Shown: piece after piece, positions 8,211 to 16,616 of the stretch
How positions within the stretch are numbered: position 1 is the first letter of the stretch
Layout of the letters: every line of letters starts with the position of its first letter
Assembly (NCBI GenBank): GCA_934085675.1
Contig: CAKOHH010000002.1
Location: 62,001-126,000, forward strand
Reading direction: 5' to 3'
DNA from: an uncultured Bacilli bacterium
Lineage (GTDB): Bacteria > Bacillota_I > Bacilli_A > RF39 > UBA660
DNA length: 64,000 nucleotides
Notes under the pieces: generated by a model
Databases searched by the model: none
The model's input: only the letters and a program-made list of their open reading frames with translations
Told to the model about the DNA's origin: nothing
Translations under genes and position numbers: made by a program

Positions 8211-8724
8211 TGGACAGTTTTCCTTAAACAACGATAATCATTGAATTTATCAAGCAAAAAAGTTGGCCCAGTTGTCAACTTTTTTCAGTATATCAAGGTA
8301 TCTGTTCAAAATATGTACTTTTTAGGCACAGTAACGTTCTTCACTTTAAAGTGGAGTTTTAAAAAGGCTATAATAATTGTTAAATATCGTAAAGCATAAA
8401 TTTAAAACTAATTCTGATATATTTTAAAGAATTAAAAGCACGATGAAAAAAATGCTAAACTAGTTTTAAATAAAGATTTAATTCTGATTTTTGAATTGTG
8501 TGACATTTCATGTTGACATTTACAAAAACTTCTTTTAGAAACTTTTCAAAACCATTTGCCATATCTTTTTGAGAATTATATACTTTTCTCATAAACAACT
8601 ACCTGTCCTATCTTAGTTTCCTAAAATAATGATAGTAAAAAAGTGGTTATTTTATCAATTTTAAGACACAATATGAGTAAGGTGGTATATTTACTCAATT
8701 TTTAAGGATTTCAAAAACTGTCCA
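8211..8724. mobile_element. Degenerate IS relic between the duplicated genes
   Basis: An 11-bp inverted pair, TGGACAGTTTT at 8211-8221 and AAAACTGTCCA at 8714-8724, bounds 514 bp of AT-rich, mostly non-coding DNA. On the minus strand it contains a short frame like the start of an IS4-type transposase. The left end begins 5 nt after the stop of the first surface gene, and the right end is 8 nt from the thiI fragment. It looks like an internally deleted, non-autonomous element. Confidence 0.5.
8455..8592 (-). pseudogene. Truncated transposase N-terminus
   Basis: The minus-strand ATG at 8592 opens 45 codons beginning MRKVYNSQKDMANGFEKFLK. This resembles, from memory, the N-terminus of IS4-type transposases of gut Firmicutes. 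The frame stops far short of a full transposase and has no DDE catalytic core. It sits inside the inverted-repeat-bounded relic. Family assignment is tentative. Confidence 0.35.
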
Positions 8725-8732
8725 GTTGTAAG

Positions 8733-8918
8733 ACAAGTATTTTACCTTATGAGGATTGTTGTACTATTTTTGTACCTACACATCCTGTTATTAATCCTTT
8801 AAAAGAAAAATGTGAAGAATATGAAGCCTTGATTCCTTATGAAAAATTGATAGAAGAAGCGATTCAAAATAAAACAACCGTAAAAGGAATCAAACAAGAA
8901 TTTGAAGATTTACTCTAA
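8733..8918 (+). pseudogene. thiI: Duplicated 3' fragment of thiI
   Basis: Essentially identical to thiI positions 6209-6394, including the TAA, with no start or catalytic region. It is the left end of the second duplication copy and shows that the poly-G promoter was duplicated with flanking thiI sequence. It is presumably not translated. Confidence 0.9.
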
Positions 8919-8924
8919 ACCGTC

Positions 8925-8956
8925 TTGACAGTCGGGGGGGGGGTATCTGCTATAAT
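8925..8956 (+). promoter_or_regulatory. Poly-G promoter, likely phase-variable (copy 2)
   Basis: TTGACA 8925-8930, ten G at 8934-8943, TATAAT 8951-8956, again a 20-nt spacer with a TGC extended -10. Independent tracts in front of each surface gene would let each be switched separately. Confidence 0.8.
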
Positions 8957-8984
8957 CATCATAGGGAGACTATGGTGATTTTTT
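8955..8984 (+). terminator. Hairpin with T-run overlapping the poly-G promoter (copy 2)
   Basis: Arms ATCATCATAG (8955-8964) and CTATGGTGAT (8970-8979), loop GGAGA, then a T run. The loop differs from copy 1 while the stem is kept, supporting a selected structure. Confidence 0.6.
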
Positions 8985-9120
8985 CTTATTCTAAAATTAC
9001 TATTACCCTCCACATTTATAACTAAATGGTATTGAAATGTTATAATGTTTTATGTATTAAGTAAAAAGAATTTAAAACACACCATACTGTTACATACTAA
9101 AAAAAGGAGTTGTTCCATTT

Positions 9121-10788
9121 ATGGAAAAAAAGAAAAGAAATATATTAGTCATAACTGTTTTATTAGTAGGAGTCGTAGCTATTATAGGAGTATCCTATGC
9201 CTTATGGAGCCTAAACTTAACTCAAACGGGAAAAAATGATATTGCTTCATCTTGTTTTAATATTACCTTCACAGATAAAAACAATATTAGCATACAAAAG
9301 GCATACCCTATATTAGATGAAGATGGAAAGAAACTCACCCCTTATGAATTTACGATTACAAATACATGTGATTCTTATGCTTCCTTTAATGTTAACCTAG
9401 AAGTACTAAATACCACAACATTAACCAATAATGATGCAATTAAAGTTATGATATCATCAAAACCAGGCGCTACCGAAACAGAAATAACCACAAACTTATT
9501 ATCAAGTTATAAAACCACAACAAAAACCTTAGATAATGCTCAAACAGCCTTTAATTTAACAACAGGATATTTAAATGCTAAAGAATCTAAAACATACACC
9601 TTAAGATTATGGTTAGATGAAAATGTGGATATGAATACCAAAGGAGTACAAAACGCTAAATTTAGTTCCAAAGTCGTTGTGACAGCAAGTTATATAGAAG
9701 CTGTTGAAGGCAAAGACGTCTTAAGCTATATTAAGAAAAATGCTGATTCATCTTCAGATGGAGTGTATACTGTACCAGGTATTTCAAGTGATAGTTGTAC
9801 TTATACTTTAGCCTATGATGGAACGGATGATAATAATTTAAGATATGTTGGGTCTAATCCTTGTAACTATGTCAAAATAGATAATGAAATTTGGCGTATT
9901 ATAGGGCTTATGAATAATATAGATGATGGCACAGGCAAAAAAGAAACAAGAGTAAAATTGATAAGAAATGAATCAATAGGAGCCTATTCATGGGACTCTT
10001 CAGAATCATCTATAAATAATGGTTATGGTGTTAATGAATGGAGTCAAGCTGATTTAATGAAACTTTTAAATCCAGGCTATGAAAGTGAAAGTGTTGGTGG
10101 TTCATTATATTACAATAATAGTTCGGGAAACTGCTATAATAGTTCAAACAATGCTACGACGTCTTGTGATTTTACTACAACTGGCTTAAAAACAAATTTA
10201 AAAAATTTAGTAGGAAACACTTTATGGCATACAGGAACAAATGGTACAAATAGTTATACATCAGTAATTAATGGATTAGTAAGTCAATTTTATAGTTACG
10301 AAAGAAGTAGCAATACAGGAAAAATGTGTTCTTCAACAGGGAGATACGGTAGTTATTGTAATGATACGGTAACAAGAACAACGACGTGGAGTGGCAAAAT
10401 AGGCTTAATGTATCCAAGTGATTATGGATATGCGACAAGCGGAGGAAGTACAAGTAATCGAACAAGTTGTTTAAACAAAGAATTATATAACTGGAATGAT
10501 AGTTCTTATAGTGATTGCAAAAATAATGATTGGCTTTATAATTCAAGCAGTTGGCAATGGACAGTTTCTCCGGAAGTGGGCTCTTCGAGTAGTGCTAACG
10601 GTGTGTTCATTGTCTTCAGAACTGGCATTGTCAACAGCCCTGGCAGTATCGACACCTCTGGCTATTTCTTCAACGGCAATGCTTACGATGCTGGCTTGGT
10701 TCGGCCTTCGGTATATTTAAAATCAAATGTATCAATTTTATCAGGTGAAGGCACAAAATCTAATCCGCATGTGTTATCAGGAAATTAA
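9121..10788 (+). CDS. Surface protein with hypervariable C-terminal block (copy 2)
   Basis: 555 aa paralogue of the 6599 product. The N-terminal ~190 residues (signal-like helix, Thr-rich beta domain with two Cys) are nearly identical. The linker then differs (IEAVEGKDVLSYIKKNADSSSDG). The C-terminal domain is similar again, except for a 41-codon block at about 485-525 unlike copy 1. Both end in VRPSVYLKSNV, then ILSGEGT. Transcription is expected from the poly-G promoter at 8925; AAAGGAG precedes the ATG. A strong terminator follows. Likely cell-surface or secreted; binding target unknown. Confidence 0.75.
   Translation: MEKKKRNILVITVLLVGVVAIIGVSYALWSLNLTQTGKNDIASSCFNITFTDKNNISIQKAYPILDEDGKKLTPYEFTITNTCDSYASFNVNLEVLNTTTLTNNDAIKVMISSKPGATETEITTNLLSSYKTTTKTLDNAQTAFNLTTGYLNAKESKTYTLRLWLDENVDMNTKGVQNAKFSSKVVVTASYIEAVEGKDVLSYIKKNADSSSDGVYTVPGISSDSCTYTLAYDGTDDNNLRYVGSNPCNYVKIDNEIWRIIGLMNNIDDGTGKKETRVKLIRNESIGAYSWDSSESSINNGYGVNEWSQADLMKLLNPGYESESVGGSLYYNNSSGNCYNSSNNATTSCDFTTTGLKTNLKNLVGNTLWHTGTNGTNSYTSVINGLVSQFYSYERSSNTGKMCSSTGRYGSYCNDTVTRTTTWSGKIGLMYPSDYGYATSGGSTSNRTSCLNKELYNWNDSSYSDCKNNDWLYNSSSWQWTVSPEVGSSSSANGVFIVFRTGIVNSPGSIDTSGYFFNGNAYDAGLVRPSVYLKSNVSILSGEGTKSNPHVLSGN
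10573..10695 (+). other. Hypervariable block 2, DGR-like variable region
   Basis: 41 codons between WTVSP and VRPSVYLKSNV. By hand count 62 of 123 bases are G/C and 20 of 41 codons end in C (GGC, TTC, AAC, GTC, GAC and others). The conserved 3' flank TTGGTTCGGCCTTCGG is GC-rich, as expected for an initiation-of-homing site. The length differs from block 1 (41 against 28 codons), which simple DGR retrohoming from one template would not explain. Confidence 0.5.
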
Positions 10789-10842
10789 TGCTATCATGGT
10801 TTTAAGATAATACATCTTATCTTTATAAAAATAAGTAAAGAT

Positions 10843-10879
10843 TTAGTCAACAAGGTCTAATTTGTTGACTAATTTTTTT
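10843..10879 (+). terminator. Strong terminator after surface gene copy 2
   Basis: Perfect 11-bp stem TTAGTCAACAA / TTGTTGACTAA with an 8-nt loop, followed by seven T. Confidence 0.85.
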
Positions 10880-10917
10880 GCTTTTCTTTTATAATTAAAG
10901 AATAGGAGGACAAGGAT

Positions 10918-13545
10918 ATGAAAAAATATGTTTATCTATTTAATGAAGGTAACAAAGATATGAAGATGCTTTTAGGTGGTAAAGGCGCTAATTTAGCAGA
11001 AATGACTTTACTTGGTTTACCAGTGCCAAAAGGACTTACAGTTACTACTGAGGCTTGTAACCTATATTATAATGAAGATAAAACTTTAAATGAGAATTTA
11101 CAAGAAGAAGTTCGTGAGGGTATTAAAAAAATAGAACAAGAAACAGGCAAGATTTTAGGTTCCAAAGAAAATCCTCTTCTTTTAAGTGTTCGAAGTGGTT
11201 CAGTCGTTAGTATGCCTGGTATGATGGATACGATTTTAAATCTAGGTTTAAATGATGAGGTAGTTGAATCATTAGCTTTAAAAACAAGTGAACGTTTTGC
11301 TTATGATTCTTATCGTCGTCTTATTATGATGTATTTAGATGTTGTTAAAGGTTGTGGCAGAAAAGAATGTGAAGAAGTTTTAACAGAATTTAAGAAGAAA
11401 AAAGGCTATCAATCTGATTTAGATTTAACAGGTGAAGACTTAAAAACAATTGCTAAAATGTATAAACAAATTTATTTTTATAAAACAAAAGAAGAATTTC
11501 CAAGTGATGTTTATGAACAGTTATTTTGTGCGATTAAAGCTGTCTTTAACAGTTGGGAAAATGAACGTGCTATTTACTATCGTAAGTTAAATAATATTCC
11601 TGAAGAATATAAAACAGCAGTAAACATTCAAGAAATGGTTTATGGTAACTGGGGAGATAATTCTCTTACAGGTGTTGCTTTTACAAGAAATCCGGCTACT
11701 GGCGAAAATGAAATTTACGGCGAATATTTAATGAATGCCCAAGGAGAAGATGTCGTTTCAGGTGTTAGAACTCCTTTAAAAATGGATACTTTAAAAAGAA
11801 CAATGCCATTAATTTATGAAGAATTTAAAAAGGACGCGAAAATATTAGAAGCCCATTATCATAATATGCAAGATATGGAATTTACTGTTCAAGATAATAA
11901 ACTTTATCTTTTACAAACGAGAGTAGGTAAAAGAACAGGTCGGGCGGCTGTAAAAATAGCTGTTGATATGGTTAAAGAAGGTTTAATGAGTAAAGAAGAA
12001 GCCATTCTTAGTGTGGAGGCTAAATCTCTAGATAGTTTTTTACATAAAACTTTTGATAGTGATGTGCTTTCTAAAACAAAGCCTATCGCTCATGGTTTAG
12101 CGGCAAGTCCTGGTGCGGCTTCTGGTCATCTTTATTTTAATGCCAAAGAAGCAATTTTAGCCCATCAAAATGGAGAAGAAGTTATTTTGGCACGAAGTGA
12201 AACCTCACCAGAAGATATTGAAGGTATGCACCACGCCAATGGCGTTTTAACGATTCATGGTGGTATGACAAGTCATGCGGCGGTAGTAGCAAGAGGTATG
12301 GGTACTTGTTGTGTTGCTGGTTGTGAAGATATTTATATTGATGAAGAAAAGAAAATTTTAATAACTAAAGATGGTATTACTTTAAAAGAAAAAGATGAAT
12401 TAAGTTTAGATGGCACGACAGGACTTATTTATCAAGGAATTTTGCCTAAAAAAGATCCTGAGTTAACTCCTGAATTACAACTTTTCATGAGTTGGGCAGA
12501 CGAAGTTAAATCTTTAAAAGTAAGAGTTAATGCGGATACGCCTCATGATGCCATAGAAGCTATGAAATTTGGAGCCGATGGTATAGGCTTATGCCGTACA
12601 GAACATATGTTTTTTGAACCCACCCGAATTAAAAGTTTTAGAAAAATGATTTTAGCTCAATCAAAAGAAGAAAGACAAAAATATTTAAAGGAAATCTTAC
12701 CTTATCAAGAAGAAGATTTTTATGAACTATTTAAAATATGCAATCATAAAGCCGTAGTGATTCGTTTATTAGATCCTCCTCTTCATGAATTTTTACCAAA
12801 GACAGATGAAGATAAAATATCTTTAGCAAGTGAACTTGGTATTTCCATGGAAAATCTTTCTTTAAGAATAGCAGATTTAAAAGAGTTTAATCCGATGATG
12901 GGTCACCGTGGTTGTAGACTTTTAATTACTTATCCTGAGATTACTGTTATGCAAACGACCGCGATTATCAAGTCTGCTCTTCGCTTGGAAAAAGAAAATA
13001 TAAAAGTAACCCCAGAAATAATGATTCCTCTTGTGTCAGATGTAAAAGAATTTACTTATGTTAAAAATGTGATTTGTAAAACGGCTGATGATTTAATTAA
13101 AGAAACTGGTAGTCATTTAAAATATGAAGTGGGTACGATGATTGAGTTACCAAGGGCATGCTTGATGGCTGGTGAAATTGCTAAAAAGGCTAACTTTTTC
13201 TCTTTTGGCACAAATGATTTAACCCAAATGACTTTTGGCTTTTCTCGTGATGATGCCGGTAAATTCTTAAAATGTTATGAAGAAAATAATATTTTAAAAC
13301 GAGATCCATTCCAAAAAATAGATGAAAATGGTGTCGGCGAGCTTATGAAATACGCTATTAAAGAGGGAAGAAAAGTAAAGAAAAATATGTCTATTGGTAT
13401 TTGTGGTGAACAAGGTGGAGATCCGGAAAGTATTTCATTTTTCACTTCTATTAAAGCCTCTTATGTATCATGCTCTTTATATCGTGTTTTGATTAGTAGG
13501 CTTGCTTGTGCTCAAGCTGCTCTTAAAGAAAAAAATAATATTTAA
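10918..13545 (+). CDS. ppdK: Pyruvate, phosphate dikinase
   Basis: 875 aa, full length. Interconverts pyruvate, ATP and Pi with PEP, AMP and PPi. Order: N-terminal ATP-grasp domain with KGANLAEM and LLSVRSGS, a central phosphohistidine domain with His453 in GGMTSHAAVVARGMG, and a C-terminal PEP/pyruvate TIM barrel with GADGIGLCRTEHMF and a late catalytic Cys in SIGICGEQGGDP. In fermentative gut bacteria it often replaces pyruvate kinase or recovers PPi. AGGAGG precedes the ATG. TATAAT at 10890-10895 lies just beyond the preceding terminator. Confidence 0.95.
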   Translation: MKKYVYLFNEGNKDMKMLLGGKGANLAEMTLLGLPVPKGLTVTTEACNLYYNEDKTLNENLQEEVREGIKKIEQETGKILGSKENPLLLSVRSGSVVSMPGMMDTILNLGLNDEVVESLALKTSERFAYDSYRRLIMMYLDVVKGCGRKECEEVLTEFKKKKGYQSDLDLTGEDLKTIAKMYKQIYFYKTKEEFPSDVYEQLFCAIKAVFNSWENERAIYYRKLNNIPEEYKTAVNIQEMVYGNWGDNSLTGVAFTRNPATGENEIYGEYLMNAQGEDVVSGVRTPLKMDTLKRTMPLIYEEFKKDAKILEAHYHNMQDMEFTVQDNKLYLLQTRVGKRTGRAAVKIAVDMVKEGLMSKEEAILSVEAKSLDSFLHKTFDSDVLSKTKPIAHGLAASPGAASGHLYFNAKEAILAHQNGEEVILARSETSPEDIEGMHHANGVLTIHGGMTSHAAVVARGMGTCCVAGCEDIYIDEEKKILITKDGITLKEKDELSLDGTTGLIYQGILPKKDPELTPELQLFMSWADEVKSLKVRVNADTPHDAIEAMKFGADGIGLCRTEHMFFEPTRIKSFRKMILAQSKEERQKYLKEILPYQEEDFYELFKICNHKAVVIRLLDPPLHEFLPKTDEDKISLASELGISMENLSLRIADLKEFNPMMGHRGCRLLITYPEITVMQTTAIIKSALRLEKENIKVTPEIMIPLVSDVKEFTYVKNVICKTADDLIKETGSHLKYEVGTMIELPRACLMAGEIAKKANFFSFGTNDLTQMTFGFSRDDAGKFLKCYEENNILKRDPFQKIDENGVGELMKYAIKEGRKVKKNMSIGICGEQGGDPESISFFTSIKASYVSCSLYRVLISRLACAQAALKEKNNI

Positions 13546-13621
13546 AGAAAATTTCATTTAGTTATGAGGTTTTCTTTCTTTTATAGTATAATGTTGATGG
13601 ATAGAAAGATTAGGTGATATT

Positions 13622-14593
13622 ATGTTAGCCCTAAATATAGGAAAAATTACATATGATATAACAATTCCTATGGATAAATATCCTGTGGAAAATAGTAAAA
13701 TTATTTTAAAAGAAAAATTAGAAGCGAGTGGTGGTTCTTCTTCCAATGTTGCTGCCTTGCTTGGTAAATGGAATGCAGATTCTTATTTTGCTGGAGTCGT
13801 GGGCTATGACGAACTTGGCAATAATGTCAAAAAAGAATTAGAGTCTTACAATGTTCATACCCAATTTATGGAAGTTAATTATGAAAAGAAAACAACTTCA
13901 ACTTTTATTTTAGCTAGTAAAGAAACAACTAGCAGAACTCAATTAATGGTCGAACCTGAGGTATATCATTTGAAAAAAAGTGATTATGACGTGATGCCTG
14001 ATGCGATTTACACAGATGGATTTGAGTACTCAGCAACATTAAGTGCTTTTAATAAATTCCCTCAAAGTCTCTCTGTTTTGGGAGCAGGTTTGAATTATGC
14101 CGACACCAAAGAAGTTATTGCCTTGGCTAAATATGCTAAATACGTTATCTTTTCTTTAGAATTTGCTTGTATGGTTACAAAAATGAAGGTGGACCCAGAT
14201 AACGGAGAACATTTATTTAACTTATATAAAGAATTAAAAAACCTTTTCCCTAATAGTAATAACATTGTAACTTTACATAATAAGGGAGTTTTATATAGTA
14301 TAGATGGTAACGTAAGAGTTATGCCAACTATAAATGTAAGCGAAGTAGATAGAACAGGCGCAGGGGATATTTTTGATGGTGCTTTTATCTATGGTTTACT
14401 AAAAAAATATGATTTAGAAAAATGTATTCGACTTGCTAATATTGCTGCTGCCTTATCAACAACGAAATACGGTGCTAAAAACTCTATTCCTTTATTATCT
14501 GATGTGATTCATGAATACGAAAGTAAATTTGGTCCAATAGAACCTTCAATGAATGCTATCCCAGAAACGCCCCAAGTAAAGGAACAAGTATGA
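13622..14593 (+). CDS. PfkB-family carbohydrate kinase
   Basis: 323 aa, ribokinase fold. N-terminal NIGKITYDI and SGGSSSNVA correspond to the sugar-binding part. Near the C-terminus DRTGAGDIFDGAF is the PfkB signature, with the catalytic Asp in GAGD. The substrate (ribose, fructose, nucleoside or other) cannot be told. TATAAT at 13587-13592 marks a promoter; a TAGGTG site precedes the ATG. Its stop overlaps the Smr gene (ATGA), so the two are co-transcribed. Confidence 0.8.
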   Translation: MLALNIGKITYDITIPMDKYPVENSKIILKEKLEASGGSSSNVAALLGKWNADSYFAGVVGYDELGNNVKKELESYNVHTQFMEVNYEKKTTSTFILASKETTSRTQLMVEPEVYHLKKSDYDVMPDAIYTDGFEYSATLSAFNKFPQSLSVLGAGLNYADTKEVIALAKYAKYVIFSLEFACMVTKMKVDPDNGEHLFNLYKELKNLFPNSNNIVTLHNKGVLYSIDGNVRVMPTINVSEVDRTGAGDIFDGAFIYGLLKKYDLEKCIRLANIAAALSTTKYGAKNSIPLLSDVIHEYESKFGPIEPSMNAIPETPQVKEQV

Positions 14594-14838
14594 CAGTTCC
14601 TACTAAAGATTTACACGGTGAACTAGCAGTTACGGCTTATACGGTTGTTCATGAATTTATTTCAGATAACGTTAAACTAGGACACCCAGAGATTATCTTT
14701 ATTCATGGTAAAGGGTCTGGTAAATTAAAAAAAGAAGTCCATGAAATATTAAAAAAAGATAAACGTGTCAAAGAATTTTATCTAGATCCTTGGAACATAG
14801 GACAAACGATTGTTCACTTAAATACGAAAAAAATTTGA
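14590..14838 (+). CDS. Stand-alone Smr-domain protein
   Basis: 82 aa consisting only of an Smr domain: TKDLHGELAVTAYTVV (the DLHG motif) and IFIHGKGSGKLKKEV (the HGxGxGxL motif). Smr domains occur at the C-terminus of MutS2 and as free proteins with nicking endonuclease or ribosome/RNA-linked activity. It overlaps the PfkB kinase gene by 4 nt. Substrate unknown. The stop overlaps the -35 box of the next promoter. Confidence 0.8.
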   Translation: MTVPTKDLHGELAVTAYTVVHEFISDNVKLGHPEIIFIHGKGSGKLKKEVHEILKKDKRVKEFYLDPWNIGQTIVHLNTKKI

Positions 14839-14863
14839 CAAGTAATGTCGATTATGGTATGAT
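14835..14863 (+). promoter_or_regulatory. Strong sigma-A-type promoter
   Basis: TTGACA 14835-14840, 17-nt spacer, TATGAT 14858-14863. Only about 120 nt of DNA without a long gene follow before the next gene. Confidence 0.65.
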
Positions 14864-14888
14864 ATAGCCCCAATAGGAGAAAATAGAA

Positions 14889-14924
14889 ATGCAAGAGAAA
14901 AATGCATATTTGACGCAAATTTGA
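14889..14924 (+). CDS. Possible 11-aa leader peptide
   Basis: AGGAGA at 14876-14881 precedes an ATG at 14889 that opens an 11-codon frame (MQEKNAYLTQI) ending in TGA. It lies between two consensus promoters and its stop overlaps the second -35 box. It may be chance; no attenuator hairpin was seen. Confidence 0.15.
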   Translation: MQEKNAYLTQI

Positions 14925-14949
14925 CATTTTAAAACTTTTGTGCTATACT
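14921..14949 (+). promoter_or_regulatory. Promoter of the 140-aa protein gene
   Basis: TTGACA 14921-14926, 17-nt spacer, TATACT 14944-14949 with a TGC extended -10. It is a near-ideal sigma-A promoter. Confidence 0.75.
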
Positions 14950-14982
14950 TAAAGTACGAAAAGGGTTTATAGGGGGTAAAAA

Positions 14983-15405
14983 ATGAAAAATTATGTATTG
15001 GATTATGTGAACGAAAATGAGTTCCGAAAATTAGAAAGAGCCTTAAAACGTTATAATATGAGAGCTTTTAAAAAATTGAGTTTTGAATATTATCCAGATT
15101 TAAAAGAAGGAAAATTTGCTGGTGAAGTAATCAGTCAAAACAAAAAGGCTGGAACAGTAACGTATGAGCTTAAATTACCAAGTGATGCAATGTTTGCTCA
15201 AGTTCATGGTGAAGTTAAACTTATTTATACAGTTTATACAAAAGAAGAAACTGTTATGTTAAAGGAAATAACGCCAAAAGATATTTTGCTTGAAGGACAT
15301 CGTTCAGAACTTGGAACTTATAAAGGTATTATGATTAGTAAAACAAACGCTTCTAAAGATATCTTTAAAATTGACTTACTTAATATGTTACAAGGAAAAG
15401 AGTAA
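14983..15405 (+). CDS. Uncharacterised 140-aa cytosolic protein
   Basis: Not recognised. A soluble mixed alpha/beta protein with a basic, aromatic-rich N-terminus (ENEFRKLERALKRYNMRAFKKLSFEYYPDLKEGKF). No signal peptide or membrane segment and no cysteines. AGGGGG precedes the ATG, and two near-consensus promoters lie directly upstream, so expression may be strong. A hairpin at its stop separates it from the minus-strand gene. Its function cannot be inferred from context. Confidence 0.7.
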   Translation: MKNYVLDYVNENEFRKLERALKRYNMRAFKKLSFEYYPDLKEGKFAGEVISQNKKAGTVTYELKLPSDAMFAQVHGEVKLIYTVYTKEETVMLKEITPKDILLEGHRSELGTYKGIMISKTNASKDIFKIDLLNMLQGKE

Positions 15406-15420
15406 TTCTTTTCTTTTTTT
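15395..15420 (+). terminator. Terminator overlapping the stop codon of the 140-aa gene
   Basis: GAAAAGA / TTCTTTTC arms around GTAA, with a T-rich tail. The stop codon lies in the loop. Confidence 0.5.
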
Positions 15421-15787
15421 ACGGTAAAATTTCTAATTCATTAGTACTAAGAATAGAAGTCATAATATAAATAATGGTAGCTAGGACGATTAAAGTAGCG
15501 GCTAGAAAATTGGCATTATTGATTCTCATTTGTTTAAATGATTGGTGAGTACTATTTTTGATACGTTTATAATTTAGCATCATAAAATAAAGATAAATAA
15601 AAAAGGCAATAACTAAAAGAGCAATATTAATGGTTTTATATTCTTTTTCTTTAGAAAGATTATGTGTATAAAGATAATCTTTTTCTAATTTATTAGATAA
15701 TAAGGCAAAACAAGCCGAAAAAAGAGAAATAATCCAAATAAAATCTTCAATTTCTAATTCCTTTAAATTTTCACTAATATCTTTCAT
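15419..15787 (-). CDS. Small multi-pass membrane protein, unknown
   Basis: 122 aa, not recognised. Hydrophobic segments at about 15-31, 51-70 and 94-112 suggest three membrane helices, with a charged loop (SNKLEKDYLYTHNLSKEKEY) between the first two and a basic loop before the third. No clear Shine-Dalgarno site precedes the ATG at 15787. It is convergent with the 140-aa gene and divergent from the next small membrane protein gene. Confidence 0.55.
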   Translation of the reverse strand: MKDISENLKELEIEDFIWIISLFSACFALLSNKLEKDYLYTHNLSKEKEYKTINIALLVIAFFIYLYFMMLNYKRIKNSTHQSFKQMRINNANFLAATLIVLATIIYIMTSILSTNELEILP

Positions 15788-15822
15788 TTTTAAATTTTAT
15801 GATACTTAAATTTAAAGTATGT

Positions 15823-15828
15823 TATAAT
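15823..15828 (+). promoter_or_regulatory. Extended -10 promoter of small membrane protein gene
   Basis: TATAAT with a TG one base upstream. Transcription would start near 15835, downstream of the ATG at 15799 that opens the longest frame, so the GTG at 15850 is the likely start. Confidence 0.5.
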
Positions 15829-15849
15829 CATGAGAGAAAGGAGTATACT

Positions 15850-16152
15850 GTGAAAAATAAATATCAAAGGATGACTAAAACAGAAAAAAAAGAATTACAA
15901 CAACAATTTTATGAAACAACTAAAGGAAAAGAAATGAGAAAAAGACTTTTAAGATTGAGACTTATTGGCTTAGTGGGCATTTTTTTCTCTATTTTTCTAG
16001 TAATAAGCGGCTATATTTCTAAGGAACTAAATTGGGCTACTTGGGCTATGAGTATTCTTTTAATGCTTTGCTCATGTGTTTATTTTGTTGGTTCTTTTAC
16101 TATAAAAGGAAAAATGTTGAATGATTTCGCGATAAAAAAGAAGAAATCGTAA
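15850..16152 (+). CDS. Small two-helix membrane protein, unknown
   Basis: 100 aa from GTG 15850, placed after GAAAGGAG. A charged amphipathic N-terminus (KNKYQRMTKTEKKELQQQF) is followed by two predicted membrane helices (about 38-58 and 66-86) and a Lys-rich tail (AIKKKKS). Not recognised. The longer frame beginning at 15799 would start upstream of the promoter and was rejected. A tRNA cluster follows. Confidence 0.6.
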   Translation: MKNKYQRMTKTEKKELQQQFYETTKGKEMRKRLLRLRLIGLVGIFFSIFLVISGYISKELNWATWAMSILLMLCSCVYFVGSFTIKGKMLNDFAIKKKKS

Positions 16153-16222
16153 CAAATTAGTAAATTTGTGATTGACTAGCTAAATTAAATATAGTAAAAT
16201 TTACTAGTAATCACTTGGTTAT

Positions 16223-16313
16223 GGAGTAGTACTCAAGAGGCTGAAGAGGCGCCCCTGCTAAGGGTGTAGGTCGGGAAACTGGCGCGAGAGTTCAAATCTC
16301 TCCTGCTCCGCCA
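16223..16313 (+). tRNA. tRNA-Ser (GCT)
   Basis: 91 nt with the long variable arm of class II tRNAs. Acceptor GGAGTAG pairs with CTGCTCC (one G-U), discriminator G and an encoded CCA. The anticodon loop CTGCTAA reads GCT. Confidence 0.9.
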
Positions 16314-16413
16314 TTTTATTGTTTTCAATAAAATGATTATTATTAATTAATTTATAAAAAAGACTTGCCAAAAGTTAATTTATAAGTTAAAATATAAAAG
16401 TCGTTTATGAAAT

Positions 16414-16490
<77 letters not shown>

Positions 16491-16500
16491 TTTTATTTAT

Positions 16501-16577
16501 GGCCCGTTGGTGAAGTGGTTGAACACACATGCCTTTCACGCATGCATTCATGGGTTCAAATCCCGTACGGGTCACCA
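16501..16577 (+). tRNA. tRNA-Glu (TTC)
   Basis: 77 nt. Acceptor GGCCCGT pairs with ACGGGTC, anticodon loop CTTTCAC reads TTC, encoded CCA. It lies 10 nt after tRNA-Ile. Confidence 0.92.
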
Positions 16578-16589
16578 AATTTGTTATTT

Positions 16590-16616
16590 AAAAGCCCTTT
16601 ATTTATGGGCTTTTTT
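16590..16616 (+). terminator. Terminator of the tRNA Ser-Ile-Glu cluster
   Basis: AAAGCCC / GGGCTTT arms around an AT-rich loop, followed by a T run. Confidence 0.8.

Larger units (their letters stand above)
8733..10788 (+). repeat. Tandem duplication unit, copy 2
   Basis: Second copy of the unit described at 6209. It contains the thiI tail, poly-G promoter, hairpin, untranslated leader and surface-protein gene. High identity makes recombination or gene conversion between copies likely. Confidence 0.9.

Noticed and set aside
8020..8244. 74-aa plus-strand frame across the variable block
   Set aside because: Out of frame with the surface protein and runs into the IS relic; no ribosome site.
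6395..10800. DGR reverse transcriptase or template repeat near the surface genes
   Set aside because: No reverse-transcriptase-like frame and no A-rich copy of the variable blocks was seen anywhere in the window.
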